From Dyella thiooxydans (GTDB lineage Bacteria > Pseudomonadota > Gammaproteobacteria > Xanthomonadales > Rhodanobacteraceae), in the NCBI RefSeq assembly GCF_001641285.1, contig NZ_CP014841.1, positions 3,312,501 to 3,376,500 on the forward strand: a stretch of DNA of 64,000 nt, given 5' to 3'. Position 1 is the first letter of the stretch. Each line of letters starts with the position of its first letter. Below are positions 33,275 to 42,024 of this stretch, piece by piece. The translations under genes were made by a program, and so were the position numbers. Below the pieces are notes generated by a model. That model was not told where the DNA came from, searched no databases, and saw only the letters and a list, made by a program, of their open reading frames with translations.

Positions 33275-34023
33275 GGCGTGGCGGCGTCCGTCGGCGGGGC
33301 AGGGGCCAGCGTGGGGTCGACCGCGCCGCGGTCGTCGAACACGAAGCAGTCGCCCTGCCAGTGCGCGCCGCCGGTTTCCTCGAAATACTTCAGGATGCCG
33401 CCCTCGAGCTGGAACACGCGCTCCATGCCCTGCGCCTGCATGTACAGCGCGGCCTTCTCGCAGCGGATGCCGCCGGTGCAGTACGACACCACGGTCTTGC
33501 CTTCGTAGCGCGCGCGGTCGGCGGCCAGCGCCTCGGGAAATTCGGTGAAGCTGGCGATGCGGTAGTCCACCGCCTGCGGGAACTTGCCGACATCGGTCTC
33601 GTAGGCGTTGCGGGTATCCAGCAGCACCACCTCGCGGCCGTCGTCGTCGTGGCCCTGGTCCAGCCAGCGCGCCAGCGTGGTCGCGTCCACCGCCGGCGCG
33701 CGCCCCTCAATCGGGCGCAGCTGCGGTTGGCGCAGGGTGATGATCTCCTTCTTCAGCCGCACGCGCAGGCGACCGAACGGCGCGTCGTCGGAGGGCGAGG
33801 CCTTGGCCTCCAGCCCGGCGAAGCGCGGGTCCTCGCGCAGCCAGTCCATGAAGGCATCGGTGGCCTCGTGCGGGCCGGCCAGGAACAGGTTGATGCCCTC
33901 AGGCGCCAGCAGCACGGTGCCCTTCAGCGCCAGCGCCTCGGCGCGTTCGCGCACCCGCTCGCGCAGGGCGGGCAGGTCGTCCAGCGGCACGAAACGGTAA
34001 GCGGAGAGATTGACGATCGGCAT
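33271..34023 (-). CDS. trhO: tRNA uridine(34) hydroxylase, rhodanese-like
   Basis: A 250-residue protein of the TrhO/YceA family, which makes 5-hydroxyuridine at tRNA position 34 in E. coli. An N-terminal acylphosphatase-like domain (about 1-95, with [17 protein letters not shown]) is followed by a rhodanese domain with the active-site loop [12 protein letters not shown]. It heads a tightly coupled trio with bioH and bioC, although it has no known role in biotin synthesis. The start ATG at 34023 is the family's usual start. Confidence 0.92.
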   Translation of the reverse strand: MPIVNLSAYRFVPLDDLPALRERVRERAEALALKGTVLLAPEGINLFLAGPHEATDAFMDWLREDPRFAGLEAKASPSDDAPFGRLRVRLKKEIITLRQPQLRPIEGRAPAVDATTLARWLDQGHDDDGREVVLLDTRNAYETDVGKFPQAVDYRIASFTEFPEALAADRARYEGKTVVSYCTGGIRCEKAALYMQAQGMERVFQLEGGILKYFEETGGAHWQGDCFVFDDRGAVDPTLAPAPPTDAATP

Positions 34024-34134
34024 GGGGATGGGGGTCGGGCAACTGCCCATTATAGGTCGACTAGGAATCTCTCCTCTTCCGTCCGCGCGGCCAGCGGTTA
34101 GACTGCCTGGCGGCAACGACAGGGAGAGGGGAAC

Positions 34135-34629
34135 GTGGCCGAATGCAATCACTGCAGCAAGACGATCCTGTTCGGGGGACGCAGGGTCGACGGCGCGCGC
34201 TACTGCTGCGCCGCCTGTGCCGGCCGGCATCCGCTGCTGGCGCGTGCCGAGCAGGTGCCCGAGCACGTGCTGCAGAAGCATGTCGAGGACTGGCATCGCA
34301 GTGCCTGTCCCCGCTGCAACCGGCCCGGTCCGATCGACGTCTATCGCCACCATCGCGTGCATTCCTTCGTGTTGCTGACCCAGTGGCACACCCGGCAGAG
34401 CGTGAGCTGCCGCCGTTGCGGGCGTCGCAGCCAGCTCGCCAGTGCGCTGTATTCCGCGGTGCTGGGCTGGTGGGGCTTTCCGTGGGGGCTGGTGGTGACG
34501 CCGGTACAGGTCGGGCGCAACCTGGCGGCGGCGTTCCGCGGGGCGCCTGACACTCCCTCCGAGCCGTTCCGGCGGCTGGTCCGCCTGCAACTGGCCCAGC
34601 AGACGCTGGCGCCGCCGCGACAGGGCTGA
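34135..34629 (+). CDS. Zinc-ribbon protein with a C-terminal membrane segment, function unknown
   Basis: A 164-residue protein I cannot name. Four Cys pairs suggest zinc ribbons: CNHC (4-7), CCAAC (24-28), CPRC (near 58-61) and CRRC (near 92-95). A hydrophobic stretch (about 104-124, [15 protein letters not shown]) may be membrane-associated. The GTG start has a strong Shine-Dalgarno (AGGGAGAGGGG). It lies on the opposite strand inside the biotin locus and ends immediately before the bioF stop with no spare bases. Confidence 0.75.
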   Translation: MAECNHCSKTILFGGRRVDGARYCCAACAGRHPLLARAEQVPEHVLQKHVEDWHRSACPRCNRPGPIDVYRHHRVHSFVLLTQWHTRQSVSCRRCGRRSQLASALYSAVLGWWGFPWGLVVTPVQVGRNLAAAFRGAPDTPSEPFRRLVRLQLAQQTLAPPRQG

Positions 34630-35820
34630 TCATGCGCCGATGATCGTCGGCCGGACGCGTTCCAGCGCGGCCAGCAGGCGGTCCACGTCGGCCTCCTCGT
34701 GCGCCGCGCTCAAGGTGATGCGCAGGCGCGCCTGGCCGGCCGGCACGGTCGGCGGGCGGATAGCGGTGACCAGCAGGCCCAGCGCTTCCAGTGCCTGCGC
34801 GGTGGCCAGCGCGGTATCGGCACTGCCCAGCAGCAGCGGCTGGATCGGTGTGGCCGACGCCATCAGCGGCAGGCCCAGCTCGGAGGCACCGCGCCGGAAG
34901 CGGGCGATCAGGCCGGAAAGCTTCTCGCGGCGCCAGTCCTCCTGGCGCGCCAGCGTCACCGCCGCCAGCGCCGCGGCGGCCAGCGCCGGCGGCAGTGCGG
35001 TGGAATAGACCTGCGGCCGGGCGAACTGGGTCAGCCCCTCGATCAGCGCGGCCGATCCGGCGACGAAGGCGCCGGCACAGCCCAGCGCCTTGCCCAGGGT
35101 AGCCATCAACACCGGCACCTCGGACACGCCCAGGCCCGCGTCCGCCACGCTGCCGGCTCCCTGGGCGTCAAGTACGCCCAGCCCATGGGCGTCGTCGACC
35201 ATCAGCGTGGCGCCCTCGCGTGCGGCCAGCGCGGCCAGTTCGCGCAGTGGAGCGACGTCGCCGTCCATGCTGAACACGCCGTCGGTGGCCAGCAGGGCCG
35301 GCGCCTCGGAACGGCTGGCCAGCTGCCGCGCCGCGCCGCCCACGTCGCTATGCGGGTAGCGCTTCAGCTCGGCGCCGGCGAGGCGGCAGCCGTCGATCAG
35401 GCTGGCGTGGTTGAGCTTGTCCTGCACGCACACCGCGCCGTCGACACTACCGAGCAGGGCCTGCTGCACGCCGAGGTTGGCGGCATAGCCGGTGGAGAAA
35501 AGCAGCGCACGCTCGCGCCCGGTCCACTCGGCCAGCGCTTCTTCCAGCATGGCGTGCTCGCGCCGGTGGCCGCAGACCAGGTGCGCGGCGGTGCTGCCCA
35601 CGCCTTCGTCGTCGGCCACGCGCTTGAATGCGGCGATCAGCTGCGGGTGCTGCGCCAGGCCCAGGTAATCGTTGCTGCAGAAGCCGAGCAGGCGGCGGCC
35701 GTCGACCTCGAGCCAGGGACCATCGGCGTGCTCGACGGCGCGCGCGCGACGCAGCAGTGCGGCGCGTTCGCGGTCGGCCGTCCGGATGGCCAGACGGCCG
35801 AGCAGATCGGGGCGGGCCAT
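34630..35820 (-). CDS. bioF: 8-amino-7-oxononanoate synthase
   Basis: A 396-residue PLP enzyme that condenses pimeloyl-ACP (or CoA) with alanine in biotin synthesis. LGFCSNDYLGLAQHP, the aspartate in MVDDAHGLGVLD and the PLP lysine in ATLGKALG are typical and in the expected order. Full length. It follows bioB by 10 bases in the same direction and is probably cotranscribed with it. Confidence 0.96.
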   Translation of the reverse strand: MARPDLLGRLAIRTADRERAALLRRARAVEHADGPWLEVDGRRLLGFCSNDYLGLAQHPQLIAAFKRVADDEGVGSTAAHLVCGHRREHAMLEEALAEWTGRERALLFSTGYAANLGVQQALLGSVDGAVCVQDKLNHASLIDGCRLAGAELKRYPHSDVGGAARQLASRSEAPALLATDGVFSMDGDVAPLRELAALAAREGATLMVDDAHGLGVLDAQGAGSVADAGLGVSEVPVLMATLGKALGCAGAFVAGSAALIEGLTQFARPQVYSTALPPALAAAALAAVTLARQEDWRREKLSGLIARFRRGASELGLPLMASATPIQPLLLGSADTALATAQALEALGLLVTAIRPPTVPAGQARLRITLSAAHEEADVDRLLAALERVRPTIIGA

Positions 35821-35830
35821 CGCTGCGGGA

Positions 35831-36868
35831 TCAGGCGGCGCAGCCGCAGCCCTGGCCGCAACCGGCGGTGTCGGTCTCCAGGATGTCGGCGTGCACGGTG
35901 TCCGATTCCTCCACCACTTCCAGCGCGTGCAGGTCGAGCCGGCGGAACAGCGCGCGATCGGCCTCCACGTCGGGGTTGCCGGTGGTCAGCAGCTTCTCGC
36001 CGTAGAAGATCGAGTTGGCGCCGGCGAAGAAGCACAGCGCCTGCACCGCGTCGTCCATCTGCTGGCGCCCGGCCGACAGCCGCACCATCGAGGCCGGCAT
36101 CAGGATGCGCGCCACCGCGATGGTGCGCACGAACTCGAACGGGTCCAGCGCCTCGGTGCCGTGCAGCGGCGTGCCTTCCACCTGCACCAGCTGGTTGATC
36201 GGCACCGACTGCGGATGCTCGGGCAGGTTGGCCAGGGTCTGCAGCAGGCCGGCGCGCTGGCCGCGCGTTTCGCCCATGCCGACGATGCCGCCGCAGCAGG
36301 TCTTCAGGCCGACCTCGCGCACATGCTCGAGCGTGTCGAGGCGGTCCTGGTACTCGCGGGTGTGGATGATCTCGCCGTAGAACTCCGGCGCGGTGTCGAG
36401 ATTGTGGTTGTAGTAGTCCAGCCCGGCCTGCTTCAGCGTGGCAGCCTGCTCGCCGCTGAGCATGCCGAGCGTAGCGCAGGTCTCCAGGCCCAAGCCCTTC
36501 ACCGCCGAGACGATCTCGGCCACCTTGGCCACGTCGCGATCCTTCGGACTGCGCCAGGCCGCGCCCATGCAGAAGCGGCTGGCGCCGGCGGCCTTGGCCG
36601 CCTGGGCCCGGGCGACCACGGCGTCCACGCTCATCAGCTTCTCCGCCTGCACGCCGGTGGCGTAGCGCGCCGCCTGCGGGCAGTAGGCGCAGTCTTCCGG
36701 GCAGCCGCCGGTCTTGATCGACAGCAGGGTCGACACCTGCACCGCGTTCGGATCGTGGTGCTCGCGGTGGATCGAGTGCGCGCGATGCAGCAGCTCGTTG
36801 AACGGCAGGGCGAACAGCGCGGCGACTTCGTCGCGGGTCCAGTCGTGGCGCAGGGCGGGTGCGGTCAT
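35831..36868 (-). CDS. bioB: Biotin synthase
   Basis: A 345-residue radical SAM enzyme that inserts sulfur into dethiobiotin. The [4Fe-4S] ligands are Cys56, Cys60 and Cys63 in [21 protein letters not shown] and the downstream [2Fe-2S] cysteines complete the active site. The tail CGQGCGCAA is Cys-rich. It is the first gene of a bioB-bioF unit; bioA and bioD are not in this window. Confidence 0.97.
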   Translation of the reverse strand: MTAPALRHDWTRDEVAALFALPFNELLHRAHSIHREHHDPNAVQVSTLLSIKTGGCPEDCAYCPQAARYATGVQAEKLMSVDAVVARAQAAKAAGASRFCMGAAWRSPKDRDVAKVAEIVSAVKGLGLETCATLGMLSGEQAATLKQAGLDYYNHNLDTAPEFYGEIIHTREYQDRLDTLEHVREVGLKTCCGGIVGMGETRGQRAGLLQTLANLPEHPQSVPINQLVQVEGTPLHGTEALDPFEFVRTIAVARILMPASMVRLSAGRQQMDDAVQALCFFAGANSIFYGEKLLTTGNPDVEADRALFRRLDLHALEVVEESDTVHADILETDTAGCGQGCGCAA

Positions 36869-36895
36869 GGGAGGGGCTCCGTCGGGCAGGCCGCG

Positions 36896-36924
36896 AGTGT
36901 GGGAAGCTGCCCCTGGAGTGTCAA
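36896..36924 (-). promoter_or_regulatory. Probable promoter of bioB
   Basis: On the minus strand TTGACA (36924-36919) is followed after 17 bases by CACACT (36901-36896). The -35 is perfect and the -10 matches three of six. The -35 is also part of a spaced dyad TGTCAAC / GTTGACG (36919-36925 and 36944-36950), which might be a repressor site, perhaps of BirA type, although it does not closely resemble the E. coli operator. Confidence 0.5.
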
Positions 36925-37006
36925 CTCGATGCGCGTCCGAATGGTTGACGGTGACGCGCGCGGCGGTCCGTTACCATCCTTCCGACACTTCAGGGAGATT
37001 CCGTGC

Positions 37007-37213
37007 ATGAGCGCAGGACAGGGCAGCACTGGCAATGTGATCGCGGCGGTGTGCAGCTTCTTCATCCCGGGGTTGGGCCAACTGGTGCAGGGGCGCCTGC
37101 TCAAGGCGATCGTGATGTTCGTGCTGGCTGGCGTGCTGTGGATCTTCTGGCTGGGCTGGATCATCCACCTGTGGTCGATCCTCGACGCGGCGATGTTCAA
37201 GCCGTCGAACTGA
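37007..37213 (+). CDS. Small membrane protein of unknown function (68 aa)
   Basis: A 68-residue protein with two hydrophobic helices (about 10-27 and 33-58) around a short polar turn VQGRLLKA. SFFIPGLGQLVQG resembles the glycine-containing turn in TM2-type small membrane proteins, but I would not assign it to a family. CAGGGAG precedes the ATG. It is divergent from bioB and lies 15 bases before comF, with which it may be cotranscribed. Confidence 0.75.
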   Translation: MSAGQGSTGNVIAAVCSFFIPGLGQLVQGRLLKAIVMFVLAGVLWIFWLGWIIHLWSILDAAMFKPSN

Positions 37214-37228
37214 CCGGCCCGCCCGCGC

Positions 37229-37969
37229 ATGGAGGCGCTCCGTTCCCGACTGGCCGACCTGTGCCGCTGGTTGCTGCCGGCGCGCTGCCTGCTGTGCGGC
37301 GCGGCCGGCCACGACGACCTGGACCTGTGCCGCGACTGCGCCGCCGAACTGCCGCGCAACCGATCATGCTGCGCCCTGTGCGCCCTGCCGCTGGCCATGC
37401 CGGCGGCGTTGTGCGGACGATGCCAGCGGCGCGCGCCGCCGTGGGACGCGGCATGGGCGCCGTTCCGCTACGGCTGGCCGTTGGACCGGCTGGAGTCGCG
37501 CTTCAAGTTCGGACGCGATCTCGCCGCCGGACGCTCGCTGGCTGCGCTGTGGCTGCGCGAATCCGCTCCGACGCCGCTGCCGGACCTGATCCTCCCGGTG
37601 CCCCTGCACCGTGGACGACTGCGCCAGCGTGGCCACAACCAGGCGCTGGAGCTGGCGCACCCGCTGTCCCGCGCGCTGGGGCTGCCGCTTCGCCACGACC
37701 TGCTGCTGCGACCGCGCGCCACCTCGGCGCAGAGCGAGCTGGATGCCGTCGCCCGTCGCCGCAATGTGCGCGGCGCGTTCGCTTTGCGCCAGGGCGCTGC
37801 GCTTCCGGCCCACGTGGCGATCGTCGACGATGTGATGACCACCGGTTCGACGCTCGCCGAGTGCACGCGCGTCCTGCGTCGGGTCGGCGTCGGACGGATC
37901 GATGTCTGGGCACTCGCCCGCGCGCCGGTCCCTGCCGGAGGTCGCTCCGCCGGTCGTGCGTCAAATTGA
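37229..37969 (+). CDS. comF: ComF family protein
   Basis: A 246-residue protein of the ComF/GntX family linked to DNA uptake or use. The N-terminal half carries zinc-finger cysteines (CLLCG, CRDC, CCALC, CGRC between about 20 and 65). The C-terminal half is a phosphoribosyltransferase-like fold with the PRPP loop VAIVDDVMTTGST (near 196-208) and RGHNQALELA. Full length. The natural substrate of this family is unsettled. Confidence 0.9.
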   Translation: MEALRSRLADLCRWLLPARCLLCGAAGHDDLDLCRDCAAELPRNRSCCALCALPLAMPAALCGRCQRRAPPWDAAWAPFRYGWPLDRLESRFKFGRDLAAGRSLAALWLRESAPTPLPDLILPVPLHRGRLRQRGHNQALELAHPLSRALGLPLRHDLLLRPRATSAQSELDAVARRRNVRGAFALRQGAALPAHVAIVDDVMTTGSTLAECTRVLRRVGVGRIDVWALARAPVPAGGRSAGRASN

Positions 37970-37979
37970 CCCCGGTCAA

Positions 37980-38007
37980 TCAAGGGTGTGCGCCGGAACG
38001 CCGATAG
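37980..38007 (+). promoter_or_regulatory. Sigma-28 (FliA)-like promoter of the chemoreceptor gene
   Basis: TCAAGGGT (37980-37987), a 12-base spacer, then GCCGATAG (38000-38007). This resembles TAAAGTTT-N11-GCCGATAA: the -10 differs at one base and the -35 matches five of eight. It lies 48 bases before the receptor start. FliA control would fit the function of the gene. A palindrome ATTGACC-CC-GGTCAAT (37965-37980) overlaps the comF stop just upstream. Confidence 0.5.
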
Positions 38008-38055
38008 CCGAACGATCGGGCGGCATACCGCCCTTGCCCGGCTTGCGAGCGTGAT

Positions 38056-39762
38056 ATGCGTATCAACCTTCCTGTGACCCAGCGCAAATACGAGCTTCGC
38101 CGTAACGACGCCCTGGTGTCGAAGACCGACCTGCGCGGCGTCATCACCTACTGCAATCCGCCGTTTGTCACGGTGAGTGGTTTCGCCCGCGAGGAACTGA
38201 TCGGCAAGGCGCACAACCTGATCCGTCATCCGGACATGCCGCGGGAGGCGTTCCGCGACATGTGGGACACGCTCAAGACCGGCCGCCCCTGGACGGCCCT
38301 GGTCAAGAACCGCCGCAAGAACGGCGACTTCTACTGGGTGCGTGCCAACGTCACCCCGGTGGTGACCGATGGCGAGATCACCGGCTACATGTCGGTGCGC
38401 ACCTGGGTGTCGCCGGAGGAGATCGTCGCGACCGAGCAGATCTACGCGCAGATGGCGGCCGCCGAAAAGGCGGAGAAGCCGCTGCCGCTGCGCCTGCGTG
38501 AGGGACGCATCGAACGCCCCGGGGTCCTGCGCGCACTGCTACGCAGGATTTCCGAGTCCACCGGCCTGGGCGTGGCCGTCGGCGTGGCGATCGGTGCCGC
38601 ACTGCCATTCGCGCTTTCCCGCATCCCGTGGGTCGCGGGGCACGAGGGCCTGGTGGCCCCGCTGGCGGTGGCGGCCGAAGTGCTCACGGCCCTGTGCATG
38701 TACCGCTACGGCGTGATGCGTGCGCTCGATGACCTGAGCCGCAACGCCCGCGACGTCGCCGCAGGCGACCTGTCGCGCCCGCTGTTCAGCCGCGACAGCT
38801 TTCTGGCCCGCTCCGCCGGGCGCGAGCTGAACCAGCTCAGCGTCAACCTGCGTGCCGTGGTCGGTGACGTGCGTGAAGAGGTGCACCGCTTCGGTGGTAC
38901 GGCAGACACCATCTCCGACGCGGTGAACGAGCTGGCGGAGCGCACCGAGTCGCAGGCCGCCAGCCTCGAGGAGGCGGCGGCGACGATGGAAGAGTTCACC
39001 GCCACGCTGCAGCAGAACCGCGACCGTTCCCGCGAGGCGGCGCATACCACCGATGGCGCCGTCCAGACGGCCGGGCAGGGCCGCGAAGCGATCGCCAACG
39101 TACGTGAGGCGATGAGCGCGATCCAGCAATCCTCCAACGACATCAACGAGATCATCGCGCTGGTCGACGAACTGGCGTTCCAGACCAACCTGCTCGCGCT
39201 GAACGCCGCGGTGGAGGCGGCGCGCGCCGGCGAGCATGGCCGCGGTTTCGCGGTCGTCGCCGGCGAGGTGCGCCAGCTGGCCCAGCGCAGCGCTGGCGCG
39301 GCCAAGGACATCCGCGGCCTGATCGGCACGGCCGGCGAGCACGTCCAGCAAGGCCGGATCTCGGTCGAGGCGGCGGACCAGCGGGTGGGTGCGATCGTCG
39401 AGGCGGTGGCGCGCACCCGGGCACTGGTGGGCGAGATCAACGCCTCGGCCGACGAACAGGCCTCGGCGATCAGCCAGATCAACGACACCATCGCCAACCT
39501 CGACTCGGTGACCCAGCGCAATGCGGCGATGGCTTCGGAGACGCGGGCTTCCGCCGCCACGCTGCGCTACCAGTCGCAGGTGCTCGGCGAGGCGGTGAGC
39601 GTGTTCCACATGAGCGAAAAGGAACGCGACGACTTCAAGGGCGACGACCGGCGCGACCATGACGGCCCGCGCGAGCGCTTCCGCGCACACGACGGCACGC
39701 CGCCGCGGTCGATCCCCGCAGGCGCACCCGGTATGCGTCCGCGCAAGCCGGTATCAGCGTAG
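38056..39762 (+). CDS. PAS-domain methyl-accepting chemotaxis protein (Aer-like)
   Basis: A 568-residue receptor. The N-terminal PAS domain (about 10-115, with [17 protein letters not shown] and [16 protein letters not shown]) resembles Aer-type redox/oxygen sensors that bind FAD. Two closely spaced hydrophobic helices (about 173-222) anchor it in the membrane. A HAMP-like segment and the cytoplasmic signalling domain follow, with the conserved tip [36 protein letters not shown] given here only by its first residues [15 protein letters not shown] (near 374). No periplasmic ligand domain. It should signal to CheA/CheW encoded elsewhere. The C-terminal ~45 residues are charged and disordered. 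Confidence 0.92.
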   Translation: MRINLPVTQRKYELRRNDALVSKTDLRGVITYCNPPFVTVSGFAREELIGKAHNLIRHPDMPREAFRDMWDTLKTGRPWTALVKNRRKNGDFYWVRANVTPVVTDGEITGYMSVRTWVSPEEIVATEQIYAQMAAAEKAEKPLPLRLREGRIERPGVLRALLRRISESTGLGVAVGVAIGAALPFALSRIPWVAGHEGLVAPLAVAAEVLTALCMYRYGVMRALDDLSRNARDVAAGDLSRPLFSRDSFLARSAGRELNQLSVNLRAVVGDVREEVHRFGGTADTISDAVNELAERTESQAASLEEAAATMEEFTATLQQNRDRSREAAHTTDGAVQTAGQGREAIANVREAMSAIQQSSNDINEIIALVDELAFQTNLLALNAAVEAARAGEHGRGFAVVAGEVRQLAQRSAGAAKDIRGLIGTAGEHVQQGRISVEAADQRVGAIVEAVARTRALVGEINASADEQASAISQINDTIANLDSVTQRNAAMASETRASAATLRYQSQVLGEAVSVFHMSEKERDDFKGDDRRDHDGPRERFRAHDGTPPRSIPAGAPGMRPRKPVSA

Positions 39763-40770
39763 CGCCAGCGCCAGCACGATCCCCACCCACAGCACCAGGC
39801 CGAGCCAGTTGTTGTGGCGGAACGCGGCCAGGCAGGCCTCGCGGCCGCGCGTGCGGATACGCCAGAGCTGATGCCCGAACAGCCCGAGGCTGGCCACCAG
39901 TGCCAGCCAGTACGGCCAGCCCAGGTGGGCGCGCTGGCCGACGAACAGCATCGCCAGCGCGAAGGTGCCCATCAGGATGGCGAGGATCGGCAGGTCCGCA
40001 TCGCCGAACAGGATCGCGGTGGACCGGGCGCCGGCCTTGATGTCGTCCTCGCGGTCGACCATCGCGTACTCGGTGTCGTACACCACCGACCACACCACGT
40101 TGCCCAGGAACAGCAGCCAGCCCAGCGGCGGCACGGTGTTCGACACCGCGGCGAAGGCCATCGGGATCGACCAGCCGAACGCCGCCCCAAGCACCACCTG
40201 CGGCATGTAGGTGTAGCGCTTGGTGAACGGGTACAGCGCCGCCAGCGCGGCGCCGGCGAAGGACAGCTTGATGGTCAGCGCGTTGGTGAACAGCACCAGC
40301 ACGAAGGCGAACGCGAGCAGCACGCCGAACATCAGAAGGGCCTCGCGCGGGGTGACCCGGCCGCTGGCGATCGGCCGGCCAGCGGTGCGCGCCACCTGCG
40401 GGTCCAGCTCGCGGTCGGCGTAGTCGTTGATGGCGCAACCGGCTGCGCGCATGGCGAATACGCCCAGGGTGAAGATGAGCAGCGTCGGCCACGGCGGAAA
40501 ATCGTCCGCGGCCAGCCACAGCGCCCACCAGGTCGGCCACAGCAGTAGCAGGGCGCCAATCGGGCGATCCATGCGGGTCAGCACCAGGTAATCGTGGGCC
40601 TTCGCGCGTGCGCCGGGCGGCAGCAGGGCGAGCAGCACATCCAGCACCCGGGTCGCGCGTTTCGACGCGTCTGCCGGCCGCGGCGTGGCGCGGGTGGGCG
40701 CCGGTCGGTTCCGGGCGGCCGGCGAGGGTGGTGCGGGGCGGCGGGGGCGTTTGCGCGAGGTCGGTGCCAT
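39754..40770 (-). CDS. ubiA: 4-hydroxybenzoate polyprenyltransferase
   Basis: A 338-residue integral membrane enzyme that attaches the polyprenyl tail to 4-hydroxybenzoate in ubiquinone synthesis. The two Asp-rich magnesium/diphosphate sites are present: NDYADRELD (near 115) and DREDD in the second half. Eight or nine hydrophobic helices span about 65-335. The first ~55 residues are Pro/Arg/Ala-rich and unusual for the family, so the true start may be an in-frame codon nearer [15 protein letters not shown]. Its 3' end overlaps the receptor gene by 9 bases in convergent orientation. Confidence 0.92.
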   Translation of the reverse strand: MAPTSRKRPRRPAPPSPAARNRPAPTRATPRPADASKRATRVLDVLLALLPPGARAKAHDYLVLTRMDRPIGALLLLWPTWWALWLAADDFPPWPTLLIFTLGVFAMRAAGCAINDYADRELDPQVARTAGRPIASGRVTPREALLMFGVLLAFAFVLVLFTNALTIKLSFAGAALAALYPFTKRYTYMPQVVLGAAFGWSIPMAFAAVSNTVPPLGWLLFLGNVVWSVVYDTEYAMVDREDDIKAGARSTAILFGDADLPILAILMGTFALAMLFVGQRAHLGWPYWLALVASLGLFGHQLWRIRTRGREACLAAFRHNNWLGLVLWVGIVLALALR

Positions 40771-40937
40771 CGGCGAAGTCTAGCGCGCAGGGCCGGCGGG
40801 ACGCCTCGTCCGAGGTCGCGTTACCGGCGTGGCCACCTCAAGTTGTTGCGCATCGCGTCGATAACCACCCCACTGGCATCACCCGATGCCGGGTGCCCGG
40901 GGAGGGTGCCCGAACGCCGTCCGAGTCCGGGAGTCTC

Positions 40938-42011
40938 GTGTCCATCGATCCAGTCGCCACCGTCGATTCCGTGCCGTCACGTTCCGTGGAGGTGCCGGGT
41001 TGGGTGTCCGGGGGCGAGGCCACGCAGGCACGCCTGGTGGACTCGGTGGCGCATTTCACCCACCAGCGCGACACCGAGGCGCTGGACCACAGTCTCACAC
41101 TGTCGCTGGCCGAGCTGGCCGACGCGCGCACGGTGACCCTGTACAAGCGCGCGGGCGAGCGCAGCGGACCGCAGGAGAGCCTGGTGCGCTGTTCCCGCAA
41201 CGCGCTGGGTCGCTTCAACATCGATCTGGTGCCGCGGTCGGCGGACGCCTCCACCGATCTGCTGCTGCAACAGGGCGAGCGTGACGGCGGTTGCGTGCGC
41301 CTGCGCGACGGCGGTTACGGGATGCTGGTGCCGATCCGCCACGATGGCCGGATGATCGGCGCACTGATGCTGGAGTCCGAGCATCCGCTGGAAATGCTGC
41401 GGCCGCTGGTGGAGGGCTTCGCCCGCATCTACGCCAACTACGTGGGTCTGCTCGACGAGAGCGAACGCGACAAGCTCACCGGCCTTTACAACCGCCGCAG
41501 CTTCGATCGCCACCTGCAGCGGCAGCTCCATGGCACGCGCCCCCGCGAGGGCGAGCAGGCGGGACAGACCTGGCTGGCGATCCTCGACATCGATCACTTC
41601 AAGCGGATCAACGACACCTGGGGTCACCTCTACGGTGACGAGGTGATCCTGATGATCGCCCAGCAGATGCGCGCCAGCTTCCGCCACGGCGACGCGCTGT
41701 TCCGCTTCGGCGGCGAGGAGTTCGTGGTGCTGATGTCCGCGATCGACCGGGAAGCGGCCACTGCCGCCCTGCAGCGTTTCCGCACGCGGGTGCAGGATCA
41801 TGAGTTTCCGCAGGTCGGCCAGGTGACCGTGAGCGTGGGCTTCGCGGTGATCGGCCCGCACGACTATCCGGCCACCGTGCTGGACCGCGCCGACAAGGCG
41901 CTCTACTTCGCCAAGAACAGCGGCCGCAACCAGGTCTTCAGCTACGAGGACCTGCGCGCCCGTGGCGCGCTGGACGGGGACGTGACCGCCGGCAGCGTCG
42001 ACCTGTTCTGA
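40938..42011 (+). CDS. Diguanylate cyclase (GGDEF domain)
   Basis: A 357-residue cytoplasmic enzyme making the second messenger c-di-GMP. A GAF-like sensory region (about 30-175) precedes the GGDEF domain (about 182-340) with the active site FRFGGEEF. An RxxD inhibitory site (RHGD) lies exactly five residues before GGEEF, so product inhibition is expected. The GTG start at 40938 with GGGAG upstream was chosen; the open frame continues upstream without support. The signal sensed by the N-terminal region is unknown. Confidence 0.9.
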   Translation: MSIDPVATVDSVPSRSVEVPGWVSGGEATQARLVDSVAHFTHQRDTEALDHSLTLSLAELADARTVTLYKRAGERSGPQESLVRCSRNALGRFNIDLVPRSADASTDLLLQQGERDGGCVRLRDGGYGMLVPIRHDGRMIGALMLESEHPLEMLRPLVEGFARIYANYVGLLDESERDKLTGLYNRRSFDRHLQRQLHGTRPREGEQAGQTWLAILDIDHFKRINDTWGHLYGDEVILMIAQQMRASFRHGDALFRFGGEEFVVLMSAIDREAATAALQRFRTRVQDHEFPQVGQVTVSVGFAVIGPHDYPATVLDRADKALYFAKNSGRNQVFSYEDLRARGALDGDVTAGSVDLF

Positions 42012-42024
42012 GCCACGACACGCC

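Noticed and set aside
36919-36950. Calling the bioB dyad a BirA operator outright
   Set aside because: The half-sites TTGACA and TTGACG do not match TTGTAAACC well enough; left as an unassigned dyad.
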